From positions 1 to 64,000 of the IMG/VR virus record IMGVR_UViG_3300047322_000607: a stretch of 64,000 nt of DNA. One strand, given 5' to 3'. This document shows positions 50,667-58,831 of the stretch, one piece after another (positions within the stretch are counted from its first letter, which is position 1; each line of letters opens with the position of its first letter). The stretch is from a virus. The notes beneath the pieces are model-generated. The model did not search any database. It saw nothing but the letters and a program-made list of their open reading frames with translations, and was not told the DNA's origin. The position numbers and the translations under genes are program-made.

Positions 50667-50923
50667 TCGCCACCCCGCACGGCACGATCGAGATCCTCGG
50701 CTACGAGCGGAGCCGGGACACCGGGCGCTACGTGTGGCGCCTCGAGCGCTGGACCGGAAACGCCGACGGCCGGAAGGTCAACGAGCGGTCCATGTGCACC
50801 GGCAAGGGCGACGCCTCGCCGCGGCGCTCGACCTACCCGACCGGCTACGATTCGAAGTGCAGCGCCTGCTACCTCGGCGCCACGCACACCGAAGACCTGC
50901 ACGCCGCGAAGGTGGCATCGTGA
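50663..50923 (+). CDS. Hypothetical Cys-containing protein
   Basis: GTG 50663 starts an 86-aa protein, beta-rich in the first half, with KCSACYLGATH near the end. It ends in AKVAS, encoded by the first copy of a 20-base repeat. Family unknown. Confidence 0.55.
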   Translation: MIATPHGTIEILGYERSRDTGRYVWRLERWTGNADGRKVNERSMCTGKGDASPRRSTYPTGYDSKCSACYLGATHTEDLHAAKVAS

Positions 50924-50927
50924 CGCA
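50908..50927 (+). repeat. 20-bp direct repeat, left copy
   Basis: GAAGGTGGCATCGTGACGCA recurs exactly at 51123-51142. Each copy carries a ribosome-binding sequence, the stop of one gene and the GTG start of the next. The pair brackets the gene at 50920-51138 and could mark a cassette insertion or duplication boundary. Confidence 0.7.
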
Positions 50928-51138
50928 AACGCCAAAACTGGACGATGACGTGCTGTACATCTGCGACAACGGCGCGTGCTACTGCGGCGCGCACTGCGGC
51001 TCTTCGGCCCGCTACACCGGTCGGGATCTCTCAGGGCAGAAGGTCGCCAAGGTGACCCCGGCCTATACCACCGAGGCGGCGCGGCTCGGTTTCAAGATCA
51101 AGTGCGAGATCCCCTCGTGCGGGAAGGTGGCATCGTGA
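50920..51138 (+). CDS. Small Cys-rich protein between direct repeats
   Basis: GTG 50920 starts a 72-aa protein with YICDNGACYCGAHCGSS, four Cys and a His within 15 residues, and two more Cys near the end. It likely binds zinc. It is bracketed by identical 20-base repeats. Confidence 0.55.
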   Translation: MTQTPKLDDDVLYICDNGACYCGAHCGSSARYTGRDLSGQKVAKVTPAYTTEAARLGFKIKCEIPSCGKVAS

Positions 51139-51142
51139 CGCA
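51123..51142 (+). repeat. 20-bp direct repeat, right copy
   Basis: Second exact copy of the repeat at 50908-50927, 215 bases downstream, at the junction of two coupled genes. Confidence 0.7.
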
Positions 51143-51551
51143 GCTGAATCTCGGGGTCGCGGTAGTCGCGAAGTGGGAGCGCCTGAGCTCGGCCGGTGAC
51201 AAGTGCTCCGCGCACTGGCGCCACGTCTCGGGCTGGGAGGTGAAGCACTGCGGCCACCCGACGGCGAACTACCCGTATCACGGGGTCGACCTCGAGGGAC
51301 GGATGATCGTCGCCACCAACGGGCGCGGCTTCATCAACCTGCAGCAGGCGAAGGACGCGGTCGAGTCGGCTTCGGAGGGTCTCGCCGACGGCTGGCGCTA
51401 CCCCGACGCCGCGACCTACTGCGCGACCTGCGGCAAGCTGGCGAGCTGGACGAGCGCCGAGGACGGCAAGCCGCGGTGCGGCGTGCACAGCGACCAGGCG
51501 ATCGCCAAGCGCGCGGCGAAGGCGGCGGCGCGGAAGGCGAGCGGCAAATGA
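51135..51551 (+). CDS. Hypothetical protein with C-terminal zinc site
   Basis: GTG 51135 starts a 138-aa protein. ATYCATCGKLASW and RCGVHSD (residues 93-118) may bind zinc; the tail is Lys/Ala-rich. Family unknown. Confidence 0.55.
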   Translation: MTQLNLGVAVVAKWERLSSAGDKCSAHWRHVSGWEVKHCGHPTANYPYHGVDLEGRMIVATNGRGFINLQQAKDAVESASEGLADGWRYPDAATYCATCGKLASWTSAEDGKPRCGVHSDQAIAKRAAKAAARKASGK

Positions 51552-51751
51552 AGCGCTTTCAAGCTCGGCGCTCGAGCGGCCGGTTCACTCGCAACACCAC
51601 CGAGAACACCTTCGGCCTATCGATGAACATCCACGGGCGCAAGGCGGACGGCTCATGGTGCGGCGCGCTCAACCCGTCGAAGCTCGGCGAGGAACGGCCG
51701 ACAGTGTGCAACCGTTGCGGCGAGAAGATCACCCCGGAGACCGCCGAATGA
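51548..51751 (+). CDS. Small protein with CxxC motif
   Basis: ATG 51548 overlaps the previous stop. The 67-aa basic protein begins MKRFQARRSSGRFTRNTTEN and has VCNRCGEK near the end. It may bind nucleic acid and zinc. Confidence 0.55.
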   Translation: MKRFQARRSSGRFTRNTTENTFGLSMNIHGRKADGSWCGALNPSKLGEERPTVCNRCGEKITPETAE

Positions 51752-51990
51752 ATTGCGCGGCCTGCGGTCACTCGATCGATCTGCACGGGCGCCGCGGCGC
51801 TGGTGCCTGTCGCCACGGCTCGGCGTCGCCGCTGGCGGTCGCGGTCGAGGTGGTACGGCGGGCGGTCGCCGCCGGCCTGAGCAAAGAGGAGCGGACCGAG
51901 CTCGTCGACCGAGCCTTCAAAGAGGCGCCGGCGCCGTGCAAGTGCAAGCGCTTCCGCAAGACGGCAGCGCAGAAAGCGAGCGGACAGTGA
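51748..51990 (+). CDS. Small Cys/His protein
   Basis: The 80-aa protein begins MNCAACGHSIDLHGRR and later has CKCKRF; these Cys/His residues suggest zinc binding. The middle is helical. Family unknown. Confidence 0.55.
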   Translation: MNCAACGHSIDLHGRRGAGACRHGSASPLAVAVEVVRRAVAAGLSKEERTELVDRAFKEAPAPCKCKRFRKTAAQKASGQ

Positions 51991-52319
51991 GCGAAGACCT
52001 CGACCCCGACACCTGTAGCGCTCCGTTGATGCCGACGGTGACCGAGCTCCCAGGATCGACCCCAGAGCGGCGGATCTACCTGCTCGAGGGCGGCGACCTC
52101 GCCCCGGAGTGGGCGAAGAAAGTTCGCCCCACCGAGGAGGCTTGGTGTCGAATCGTGGTCTACGGAAACGCGATCGGGGTCTACGGCGGCGAAGTGTGGC
52201 CCGCGGCCTGGCCCGATCTCTTCACGGCTGACCCGTCGAACCCGCGCTATCACGGCGGCGCCGGGATGATCGTCACGCCGCTGGGAATGATCCTCCTCGC
52301 CGGCGCGCGGGTCGCCTGA
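51987..52319 (+). CDS. Hypothetical protein
   Basis: GTG 51987 starts a 110-aa protein of mixed alpha/beta pattern (RIYLLEGGDLAPEWAKKVRP, CRIVVYGNAIGVYGGEVW). No family is recognised. Its TGA shares a base with the next ATG. Confidence 0.55.
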   Translation: MSEDLDPDTCSAPLMPTVTELPGSTPERRIYLLEGGDLAPEWAKKVRPTEEAWCRIVVYGNAIGVYGGEVWPAAWPDLFTADPSNPRYHGGAGMIVTPLGMILLAGARVA

Positions 52320-53005
52320 TGTTGTGGATCTGCCCGAAGTGCACCTCCGGCAAGCTCGGACCGTCGCGGATGCGCGGCGACGACGTGCGAGCTTTCTGTT
52401 TCCCCTGCTCGACATCGACCGGGCGGATGGTGAAGAGGATCTCCCCGGCGCGCGAGTCGGCGAAGACCACGAAGGAGGCACGCGCGAAGGTCGCCTCCGA
52501 CAAGCGCGCCGTCGAGCGCCTCGCCGCTCGAGCCCGCGCACGCGACGCAGCGACTGAACGCGCGGCGGCGAAGCAGGCGATCCGCACCGCTCCGATCGTC
52601 GAGGTCGCGAAGCTCTCCGGCGACGTCGCATTCCGGGAAGCGATCGCGCGGTATTGCCTGCTCAAGGCGTGGGAGCAGCCGATCAAGATCCGCGAGTTGG
52701 TGATCCGCTACGGTGATCGACCGTGGACCACGGGGCGCGCGTGGCCCCGGCATGGGCGGATCGCGATCACTTGCGGGAGCAACCTCGCCGACAACCACGC
52801 AACCGCGATCCATGAGATCGCGCACCTCGCGGCGGGCGAGGATCACGGACACGATCACCGCTTCAACGGCTTCCTGCTTCTCGCGGTCAAGGAGCTGACC
52901 GGGATCGAGGTCCGGCCCGCGGCCTGGGACAAGTCGAGCGTTCAAGCAGCGGTGCAGGTTGCCGTCGCGCGCTACCTCTTCGGAGAGAAATCGGAGGTTG
53001 CCTAA
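52319..53005 (+). CDS. Zinc-ribbon protein with HExxH metallopeptidase motif
   Basis: The 228-aa protein has a zinc ribbon at the N-terminus (Cys5, Cys8, Cys27, Cys30), a basic helical linker, and a C-terminal peptidase-like domain with HEIAH at residues 165-169 followed by HGHDHRFNGF. The spacing resembles SprT-like and other gluzincin-type domains. It could cleave host or phage proteins, perhaps on DNA. The combination of a ribbon with a protease core is also seen in SprT/Spartan proteins. Confidence 0.7.
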   Translation: MLWICPKCTSGKLGPSRMRGDDVRAFCFPCSTSTGRMVKRISPARESAKTTKEARAKVASDKRAVERLAARARARDAATERAAAKQAIRTAPIVEVAKLSGDVAFREAIARYCLLKAWEQPIKIRELVIRYGDRPWTTGRAWPRHGRIAITCGSNLADNHATAIHEIAHLAAGEDHGHDHRFNGFLLLAVKELTGIEVRPAAWDKSSVQAAVQVAVARYLFGEKSEVA

Positions 53006-53006
53006 G

Positions 53007-53495
53007 ATGGCCATCACCGAGCAGCAGCAAACGACCCTCCTCGCGCGGCTCGCCGACCTGCAGCTGCGGCTACAAAACGACCTGGTGAACGCCCCGGATC
53101 GGGCGCTCCGCGGGCGCTACCTGCTCGAGCTCCGCGACGTCGAGGTGTGCATTGACGCGGCGATGGAGCTCGAGACGATCCCGGACACGGCGATCACCGC
53201 GGCGGTCGGTCCCCAGGCGGCGATCCACGTCGACGCGGTCGCGGTCGACCGCAACCGCGCCGACCCAGCCGGCGCGCGCGGCTGGAAGCTCGAGCTCGCC
53301 GGCGGGATCGTAGCTCTCCGATGCGTCCCGGCGGCCGGCGGGACGTGGCGCGTCGAGCAGAAGGAGCGCGGCGCCCCGCACTGGCGCGACGTCGGCGCGG
53401 CCGCTTCGCCGATCGACGGGATCCGCAAGCTCATGCGCGGCGGGATGCTCGCCGGCCTCTTCAACATCGTTTTCCATCCCAGGAGGATCGGATGA
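53007..53495 (+). CDS. Hypothetical protein
   Basis: ATG 53007 follows GGAGGTTGCCTAAG. The 162-aa protein has a helical first third (TLLARLADLQLRLQNDLVNA) and a beta-rich end. Family unknown. Confidence 0.55.
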   Translation: MAITEQQQTTLLARLADLQLRLQNDLVNAPDRALRGRYLLELRDVEVCIDAAMELETIPDTAITAAVGPQAAIHVDAVAVDRNRADPAGARGWKLELAGGIVALRCVPAAGGTWRVEQKERGAPHWRDVGAAASPIDGIRKLMRGGMLAGLFNIVFHPRRIG

Positions 53496-53689
53496 AGTTC
53501 AACGCACGGCTGACGGAAGAAGACATCCGCGACGCGATCGGGTGCTACGTGATGAAGAAGCACGCCGGCGTGATCGTCTCGTCCGTGACCTTGCATGTCG
53601 ACCAGGCCGATCGCCCGGGTAGCGGGTCGGTGGTCACGGCCTCGGCGGACTACGAGCTCCACGCCGCGGCCCAGGGTAGCGATTCGTGA
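53492..53689 (+). CDS. Hypothetical small protein
   Basis: ATG 53492 overlaps the previous stop and follows CCAGGAGGATCGG. The 65-aa protein has a helix-strand-strand pattern. The next gene encodes a protein of similar size and pattern. Confidence 0.55.
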   Translation: MKFNARLTEEDIRDAIGCYVMKKHAGVIVSSVTLHVDQADRPGSGSVVTASADYELHAAAQGSDS

Positions 53690-53910
53690 TCGAAGCGACG
53701 GCGAAATTCACGATCGAGATCCCCGTGCGCGAGGTAAGGCGAGAGGGGATCGCCATTGGCACCGTGCGCGACCAGGGCGCGACGGTGCGCGTCGAGGTCT
53801 CCGTCTCGCCGCTCGCCGGAGCGGCCGGGATCGGAAAGGCGAAGGAGTTCTACGAGCTGTGCGAGAACTGGATCAGGGCGAACATTGATCACGACGATGG
53901 GGGAGGCTGA
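53686..53910 (+). CDS. Hypothetical small protein
   Basis: GTG 53686 starts a 74-aa beta-alpha protein (ATVRVEVSVSPLAGAAG, EFYELCENWIRANI). It ends the run before promoter D. Family unknown. Confidence 0.55.
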   Translation: MIEATAKFTIEIPVREVRREGIAIGTVRDQGATVRVEVSVSPLAGAAGIGKAKEFYELCENWIRANIDHDDGGG

Positions 53911-53922
53911 AGCGCAAACAAA

Positions 53923-53955
53923 TTACTTGCGCTCTGGCACCACGTAAGCGTATCT
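53923..53955 (+). promoter_or_regulatory. Conserved promoter element, site D
   Basis: Bases 53923-53941 read TTACTTGCGCTCTGGCACC. TTGCGC is at 53927-53932 and GTATCT at 53950-53955 (17-base spacer). Unlike sites B, C and F it is followed by a leader with a strong AGGAGGAGG ribosome-binding site before ATG 53981. Confidence 0.75.
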
Positions 53956-53980
53956 GTCAAACACCCAGGAGGAGGCGGAG

Positions 53981-54625
53981 ATGACCTATAGCAGCTATTG
54001 GGACTTGTCGGAGAGGGAGCGCGCCGCACTGAACCATGACCAGGTCGAGGGCTTCATTGACGCCGAGTTGATGCGGCTCGGCGTGCTGAAGGTCGAGCCG
54101 CTGAAGCTCGAGGATCCGATCCCGGTCGCCTCGCCGGTCGGGTCGTTCTTCGGTTTCAAGCATGGGGTCTCGTCGCTCGACGTGCTCTTCAACAGCGCGG
54201 ACGATGCGCAGCGGTTTCTCGAGCTCAAGCCGTTGATCATCGGGCGCGACTGGGCGCGGTCGTTCTCCGCGGAGTTCGTCGAGGAGGTGAAGGAGCCGGA
54301 GATCTGCATGCGCCAGCTCTACAGCCGCGCCGAGCGGGATACGCTCCGGGTCACCCTCGATCGCAACATGGCGATCAAAGAGGAGAACGAGAAGCGCACG
54401 CGCGAGCACCGGGTGGCGCTCGACGCGCAGGATCAGGCGCTCGCCGGCATGTGGGCCGACTGGTATCTCTGCAGTACGAAGGCGCGGGAGATGAAGCGGA
54501 TCCTCGACACCCTCGCCGAGTACAACAAGATCACCAGCGATCCGGAGGTCGCGAAGACTTTCCTCGGGAAGGTCTTCACCGCCGACAAGATCGCCGAGGC
54601 GATGACCTGGACGGACGGAGCCTAG
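53981..54625 (+). CDS. Hypothetical early protein, first gene after promoter D
   Basis: The 214-aa protein is mainly helical and acidic/basic-mixed, with DRNMAIKEENEKRTREHR as a coiled coil. Its own promoter and strong ribosome-binding site suggest high early expression. No family is recognised. Confidence 0.65.
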   Translation: MTYSSYWDLSERERAALNHDQVEGFIDAELMRLGVLKVEPLKLEDPIPVASPVGSFFGFKHGVSSLDVLFNSADDAQRFLELKPLIIGRDWARSFSAEFVEEVKEPEICMRQLYSRAERDTLRVTLDRNMAIKEENEKRTREHRVALDAQDQALAGMWADWYLCSTKAREMKRILDTLAEYNKITSDPEVAKTFLGKVFTADKIAEAMTWTDGA

Positions 54626-54628
54626 CCG

Positions 54629-55327
54629 GTGAAGATCCTATCCGTCCGTGGGGTCTACGCGCTCGAGGCAACGCAGGCCCGGGAGGACATCGCGCCCGTG
54701 GCGAAGGCCGGCGCCTTTCGCTTCCACGCCACCGACCGTTGCCCGACCGACTGCCCCGGGTGCGCGGCGCGGGTCCCGGCCGGCTGGTGGTGGTGCGACA
54801 ACGAGGAGGACGTCGCGCGCGCCGCGCACGCCGCGGAACGCCTCGGCGAGGTGCTCGAGATCGGCGACGACCAGCTGCGCGCCAAGGTCGACGAGCTCGT
54901 CGCGGCGCGCAAGGCGCAACCCGAGGAGCTCGAGCGGGTGATCGAGATGAAGGTGCGGGTCAAGCTCGCCCGGGGGTGCGGCGACACCACCGCGCAGGTC
55001 GGCGCGACCGTGGCGAAGCAGCTTCAAAAGGCCTTTCCCGCTTCGCTGAAGAAGACGCTCGAATACGAGAGCCTCGCCGTGCTCGAGCACCGGGAGGTGA
55101 AGCTCCCCGAAGAGTGGGTCTCGATCCGCGGCCTCTTCGGCGCCGACCGAATCCCGGCCGACGTCGCGAAGATCCTCCGGCGAGCGATGGCGAAGGCGGT
55201 CAAGAACGGCGCCACCAAGGGATGGCAGACTCTCGAGCCGATCGCCGCCGACTACCTCGCCGGCCCCGGCGACTCTTCGGACGACGGCGAAGAGGCGCCT
55301 TCGCTCCCCGGCCTGGGGCGCCCGTGA
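54629..55327 (+). CDS. Hypothetical protein with N-terminal Cys cluster
   Basis: GTG 54629 starts a 232-aa protein. Residues 38-56 contain CPTDCPGCAARVPAGWWWC, a zinc or metal site; the rest is helical with a conserved-looking EWVSIRGLFGADRIPADV. Family unknown. Confidence 0.6.
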   Translation: MKILSVRGVYALEATQAREDIAPVAKAGAFRFHATDRCPTDCPGCAARVPAGWWWCDNEEDVARAAHAAERLGEVLEIGDDQLRAKVDELVAARKAQPEELERVIEMKVRVKLARGCGDTTAQVGATVAKQLQKAFPASLKKTLEYESLAVLEHREVKLPEEWVSIRGLFGADRIPADVAKILRRAMAKAVKNGATKGWQTLEPIAADYLAGPGDSSDDGEEAPSLPGLGRP

Positions 55328-55575
55328 GCGAGCCGACAAAGGCGCAACTTTGCGCCTCGAGCACCCGGCGCCCGTGCGGTCGGTGCGTCTTCTGCCTCGC
55401 CTGGGACGAGCGGGAAGAGGAGAACGAGCGGGAGACCAGGCGCCACCGACACGGCGGCGGGACGTTGGAAGCGATCGGGATCCCGCGCAACTGGGAGAAC
55501 ATGACCAGCGGCGAGATCCGCGAGCACATGGATCGGCTCGAGCGGATCGTGCGCGAAGGCGGCGACAAAGGCTAA
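55324..55575 (+). CDS. Small Cys-rich charged protein
   Basis: GTG 55324 starts an 83-aa protein with CGRCVFC at residues 18-24 and a long charged helix. Its stop shares a base with the next ATG. Probably zinc-binding; function unknown. Confidence 0.55.
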   Translation: MSEPTKAQLCASSTRRPCGRCVFCLAWDEREEENERETRRHRHGGGTLEAIGIPRNWENMTSGEIREHMDRLERIVREGGDKG

Positions 55576-55835
55576 TGCGATGCCAGCGCATCCCGGGGCT
55601 AGGTTTCGTCTGCGGCGCTCCGAGGCCGGCGCGGTGCAGCGTCCCGGGATGCACGAAGGAGCACGTCGCGTTGTGCGACTGGAAGCTGAAGGCGCCGGCG
55701 CGCCGCAAGACCTGCAGCGCGAAGTTGTGCGCGGACCACACCACCAAGCCAGCGCCCGACAAAGATCTGTGTCCGGCGCACGTCGAGGCCTGGAAGAGAT
55801 GGAAGGCGGAGCACCCGAAGGAGGGATCCCCATGA
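55575..55835 (+). CDS. Cys-rich zinc-finger-like protein
   Basis: The 86-aa protein has eight Cys and two to three His in a repeating layout (CSVPGCTKEHVALCDW, CSAKLCADH, LCPAHVEAW), consistent with two zinc sites. Family unknown. Confidence 0.6.
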   Translation: MRCQRIPGLGFVCGAPRPARCSVPGCTKEHVALCDWKLKAPARRKTCSAKLCADHTTKPAPDKDLCPAHVEAWKRWKAEHPKEGSP

Positions 55836-56314
55836 GCACCCGGAATGGATTCTTGCGAGCGGCGGAGATGCTCGAGAAGCTCGCCGAGGTCGGCGAGCCG
55901 CTCAACAAGCAGGGGGCGGTCGGTCTCCGGCTCGGCGCGGCGACGATCCGGATGGAAGTCGACGCGATGGACGCGCGGCCGCCGACCGACCAGAGCGACG
56001 AAGAGCTGCTCGAGCTGATCGTGAGCCGGACACACGTTCTCACGGTGAAGGATCACCACGGCGGCACCGGCGGGATCCACATCCGGGACAACGGCGCGCA
56101 GGGCAACCACCGCTATTGGAAGGTCGAGGGCGGCGGCCGCGGCTACCTCGCCGCCGATGGTCGCGGATGGGTTTTGCCGATCAGCCTGGGATCCTTCGGG
56201 ACGAAGAAGACCGAAGACTTCGAAGAGGTCGAGGCCTTGATCCGACCCGACTACACCTTCGCGTCGCCGATCGAGGCGGTGCGGGCGCTCGTCGCGGCCG
56301 GTGAGTGGGAATGA
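55832..56314 (+). CDS. Hypothetical protein
   Basis: ATG 55832 overlaps the previous stop and follows GAAGGAGGGATCCCC. The 160-aa protein is helical at first (LRAAEMLEKLAEVGEPLNKQ), then beta-rich. Family unknown. Confidence 0.6.
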   Translation: MSTRNGFLRAAEMLEKLAEVGEPLNKQGAVGLRLGAATIRMEVDAMDARPPTDQSDEELLELIVSRTHVLTVKDHHGGTGGIHIRDNGAQGNHRYWKVEGGGRGYLAADGRGWVLPISLGSFGTKKTEDFEEVEALIRPDYTFASPIEAVRALVAAGEWE

Positions 56315-56751
56315 GCTACGCCGAGAATACGAAGGTCCCGGTCGAGCGGTCGAAGGCGGAGATCGAGAAGCTGCTCGATCGGTACGGCGCGACCGGCTTC
56401 GGCTATGCGGTCGAGGAGAAGCGCGCCGCGGTCACCTTCAAGACCGCCGACCGCCTGGTGCGCTTCAACCTCCCCCTGCCCAATCGCCCCGAGAGCGGCG
56501 CGCGCGCGAAGCTGGTCACCGAGTACGAGCAGCAGACCCGGGCGAAGTGGCGCGCGCTGGTGCTGGTGATCAAGGCGAAGCTCGAGGGTATCGAGAGCGG
56601 GATCACCACCTTTGACGAGGCCTTCCTCGCCCACATCGTGATCACCAACGGCGAGACCGTCGGCGACTGGGCGCGCGCCGAGCTCGATCAGATCTACAGC
56701 GGCAAGCAGGCGCCGCGGCTCATGCCGCCCGGTGGGAGCACGGTCCGATGA
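56311..56751 (+). CDS. Conserved-type phage protein, unknown function
   Basis: ATG 56311 overlaps the previous TGA. The 146-aa protein contains RYGATGFGYAVEEKRAAVTF and RAKWRALVLVIKAKLEGIES, segments common in a small phage protein family of unknown function found near replication and nucleotide genes. Confidence 0.65.
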   Translation: MSYAENTKVPVERSKAEIEKLLDRYGATGFGYAVEEKRAAVTFKTADRLVRFNLPLPNRPESGARAKLVTEYEQQTRAKWRALVLVIKAKLEGIESGITTFDEAFLAHIVITNGETVGDWARAELDQIYSGKQAPRLMPPGGSTVR

Positions 56752-57641
56752 AGAAGACCGCCACCCCGATCCGCGACGAAGACGAACCGCGCGAGCCCAC
56801 CATGAAGAGCTCGCCGATCATCTTCTCCGCCGAGATGGTCGACGCGATCCTCGAGGGTCGGAAGACGGTCACCCGGCGGATCGTGCTCGACATACCGAAG
56901 GACGCGACGAACGTCCGGGTCGTTGCCGACGTGCTGAAGTGGGGCGGCTACGGCAAGGGCGAGGCCTGGGGTCGCATCCCCTCGCCCTATGGTGATGTCG
57001 GGTGCGAGCTGTGGGTGCGGGAGAACTTTTGGCACTGGGGGCGATGGGGCTGGATCGAAGGGACCACGAAGACCGGCCGGCTCCGGGAGCGCTTCTTCGA
57101 AGAGGGTCGGAAGATCGCCTTCGGGCAGGAGGAGCCGGAGGGCGGCCGCGCGCAGGTCCGGCACCTGGTCGGCTGGCATCGGCGGCCGGCGATCTACCTC
57201 CCCAAGTGGGCGCCGCGGATCCGGCTCGAGGTGGTCTCGCTGCGGGTCGAGCGCCTGCAGGCGATCACCGAAGAGGACGCGCGCGCCGAGGGCGTGCTTC
57301 GGGAATGCGACCCGAACGATCCGGATCTCCAGTTCGAAGGCAACGGCGGCGAGGACGTCGGCGGCGGACACGGCTACACGATGCCCCGCTCCTTCGTCTG
57401 CGGCTTCGCCAATCTGTGGGAGCGGATCAACGGCGATCGCGCCGGATGGGACACCGACCCGTGGGTATGGCGGATCGGCTTCAAGCTGAAGCGGTCGCTC
57501 GATCAGGCCTTCGCTCGAGCGCAAGATGATCACGAGGAGGCGGGCGCCGCTGGCGACGCCGATCTGCCGACCGGGACGCTATTCGATGCGGCAACGGTGA
57601 TGCGATACGAACGGATCGATCCGGAAACGCCGGAAGAATAG
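56748..57641 (+). CDS. ASCH-like domain protein
   Basis: The 297-aa protein has the phage ASCH-like pattern: IIFSAEMVDAILEGRKTVTRR (residues 24-44), CELWVRENFW, then LPKWAPRIRLEVVSLRVERL and WVWRIGFKL. ASCH/YqfB-type domains are thought to bind RNA or modified nucleosides. The last 45 residues are acidic. The role in the phage is unknown. Confidence 0.75.
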   Translation: MKKTATPIRDEDEPREPTMKSSPIIFSAEMVDAILEGRKTVTRRIVLDIPKDATNVRVVADVLKWGGYGKGEAWGRIPSPYGDVGCELWVRENFWHWGRWGWIEGTTKTGRLRERFFEEGRKIAFGQEEPEGGRAQVRHLVGWHRRPAIYLPKWAPRIRLEVVSLRVERLQAITEEDARAEGVLRECDPNDPDLQFEGNGGEDVGGGHGYTMPRSFVCGFANLWERINGDRAGWDTDPWVWRIGFKLKRSLDQAFARAQDDHEEAGAAGDADLPTGTLFDAATVMRYERIDPETPEE

Positions 57642-57648
57642 GAGCCCT

Positions 57649-58326
57649 ATGTACCCCGAGACCATCGAGACCGCGAAGGCCAAGATCGACACCCTGAACG
57701 TCGAGCTCGCCGAGGCGCGCGCCGAGCTCGCCTTTCTGAAGGACGCCCCCGCTCCGACTCCGCCACGGCCTCCCCTGCGGATGCCGCTCTTCTTCTTCTT
57801 CTTCTCGGGCCTGCTGGTGGCGATCCTCGGTCACCAGTACGCCCCCGGGTGGCTGTGCTCCTGCGAGCCGGTGCCGGTGGAATCCGAGCAGACCATGAAG
57901 CTCCGGCACACGGTCGCCGATTGCGTGCTGACCTGCGCGCTCGACCAGCTCGAGCAGGAGGTGAAGGACGCGGCGGCGCCGACCATGGAATGGCACATGG
58001 AGCCGACCCCGAAGACCGCGCCACCGTTGCCAGCGCCAGCGGATGGTCTGGTCTCAGGAAATACGATCGCGTGGTCGCCGACGCCGAGCCACATCCCCCC
58101 GCCGGCCTGGTGGGCGACCGGCGAGCCGACCGCCCGGGACGTCGAAGAGCACGCGGGAGTGGGAGACTACTTCCCGGGGGTCTCCCGTAATTGCTCCTAC
58201 CAGGGCGAGACCTGCACGAAGAACGATCTCTATTGGAACAAGCAGAGCATGGAGTTCTATCACTTCGTGTGCACCGGGAAGGGGCCGCAGTTCTATTTCA
58301 AGTGTCCCCAGGATGATCCCCAGTGA
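57649..58326 (+). CDS. Single-pass membrane protein with Cys-rich exterior
   Basis: The 225-aa protein has an N-terminal coiled coil, a transmembrane segment at residues 45-62 (MPLFFFFFSGLLVAILG) and a long C-terminal part with about 10 Cys, Pro-rich linkers and RNCSYQGETC. Export of the C-terminal part is likely. An envelope or exclusion role is possible. Confidence 0.6.
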   Translation: MYPETIETAKAKIDTLNVELAEARAELAFLKDAPAPTPPRPPLRMPLFFFFFSGLLVAILGHQYAPGWLCSCEPVPVESEQTMKLRHTVADCVLTCALDQLEQEVKDAAAPTMEWHMEPTPKTAPPLPAPADGLVSGNTIAWSPTPSHIPPPAWWATGEPTARDVEEHAGVGDYFPGVSRNCSYQGETCTKNDLYWNKQSMEFYHFVCTGKGPQFYFKCPQDDPQ

Positions 58327-58559
58327 GCGGCGACCTCGAGCGGGTCGAGCGGCTACAGGCGCTGGGACGGGTGCGCGCGAAGGCCGACACCGTCGCGATC
58401 GCCGCGGCTGAGATCGCGCACGGCTGGGATCACCGGCTGACCCCTTCGCAGAAGCAGGCGCTCGCCGAGATCATCGCCGACGCCGCGCAGCAGGAGAGCG
58501 ACGCGCGCCGGGAGGTTGAGGCGCTGATGACCCCACAACCCGGAGGGCTGCAGGGATGA
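58323..58559 (+). CDS. Small helical protein
   Basis: GTG 58323 starts a 78-aa Ala/Glu/Arg-rich helical protein. It overlaps both neighbours by 4 bases. Family unknown. Confidence 0.55.
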   Translation: MSGDLERVERLQALGRVRAKADTVAIAAAEIAHGWDHRLTPSQKQALAEIIADAAQQESDARREVEALMTPQPGGLQG

Positions 58560-58831
58560 CCAACGAGCAACGCGCCGCCGAGCTCCGGCTGAAGGTGATC
58601 GCGCGCGCCGATGACGCCGAGCGGGTGCTGAAGGGGGCGCTCGACGCCGCCGAGGTCCGCGGGGCGACCGAAGTGCTCCGGGTGGTCGAGGAGCACGCCT
58701 ATTCCGGCGAGACCTGCAACGAGCTCGGATGCGACTGGACCAAGATCGACGCCGGCGAAGGCGGCGGCGCGGCCGAGATTGATGCAGCCTGGCGCGCCCA
58801 TGTGATCAAGCTGGCGCTGGGGGCTTCATGA
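58556..58831 (+). CDS. Hypothetical small protein
   Basis: The 91-aa helical protein (LKVIARADDAERVLKGALDA) has one CNELGC pair near residue 54. Coupled on both sides. Family unknown. Confidence 0.55.
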   Translation: MTNEQRAAELRLKVIARADDAERVLKGALDAAEVRGATEVLRVVEEHAYSGETCNELGCDWTKIDAGEGGGAAEIDAAWRAHVIKLALGAS

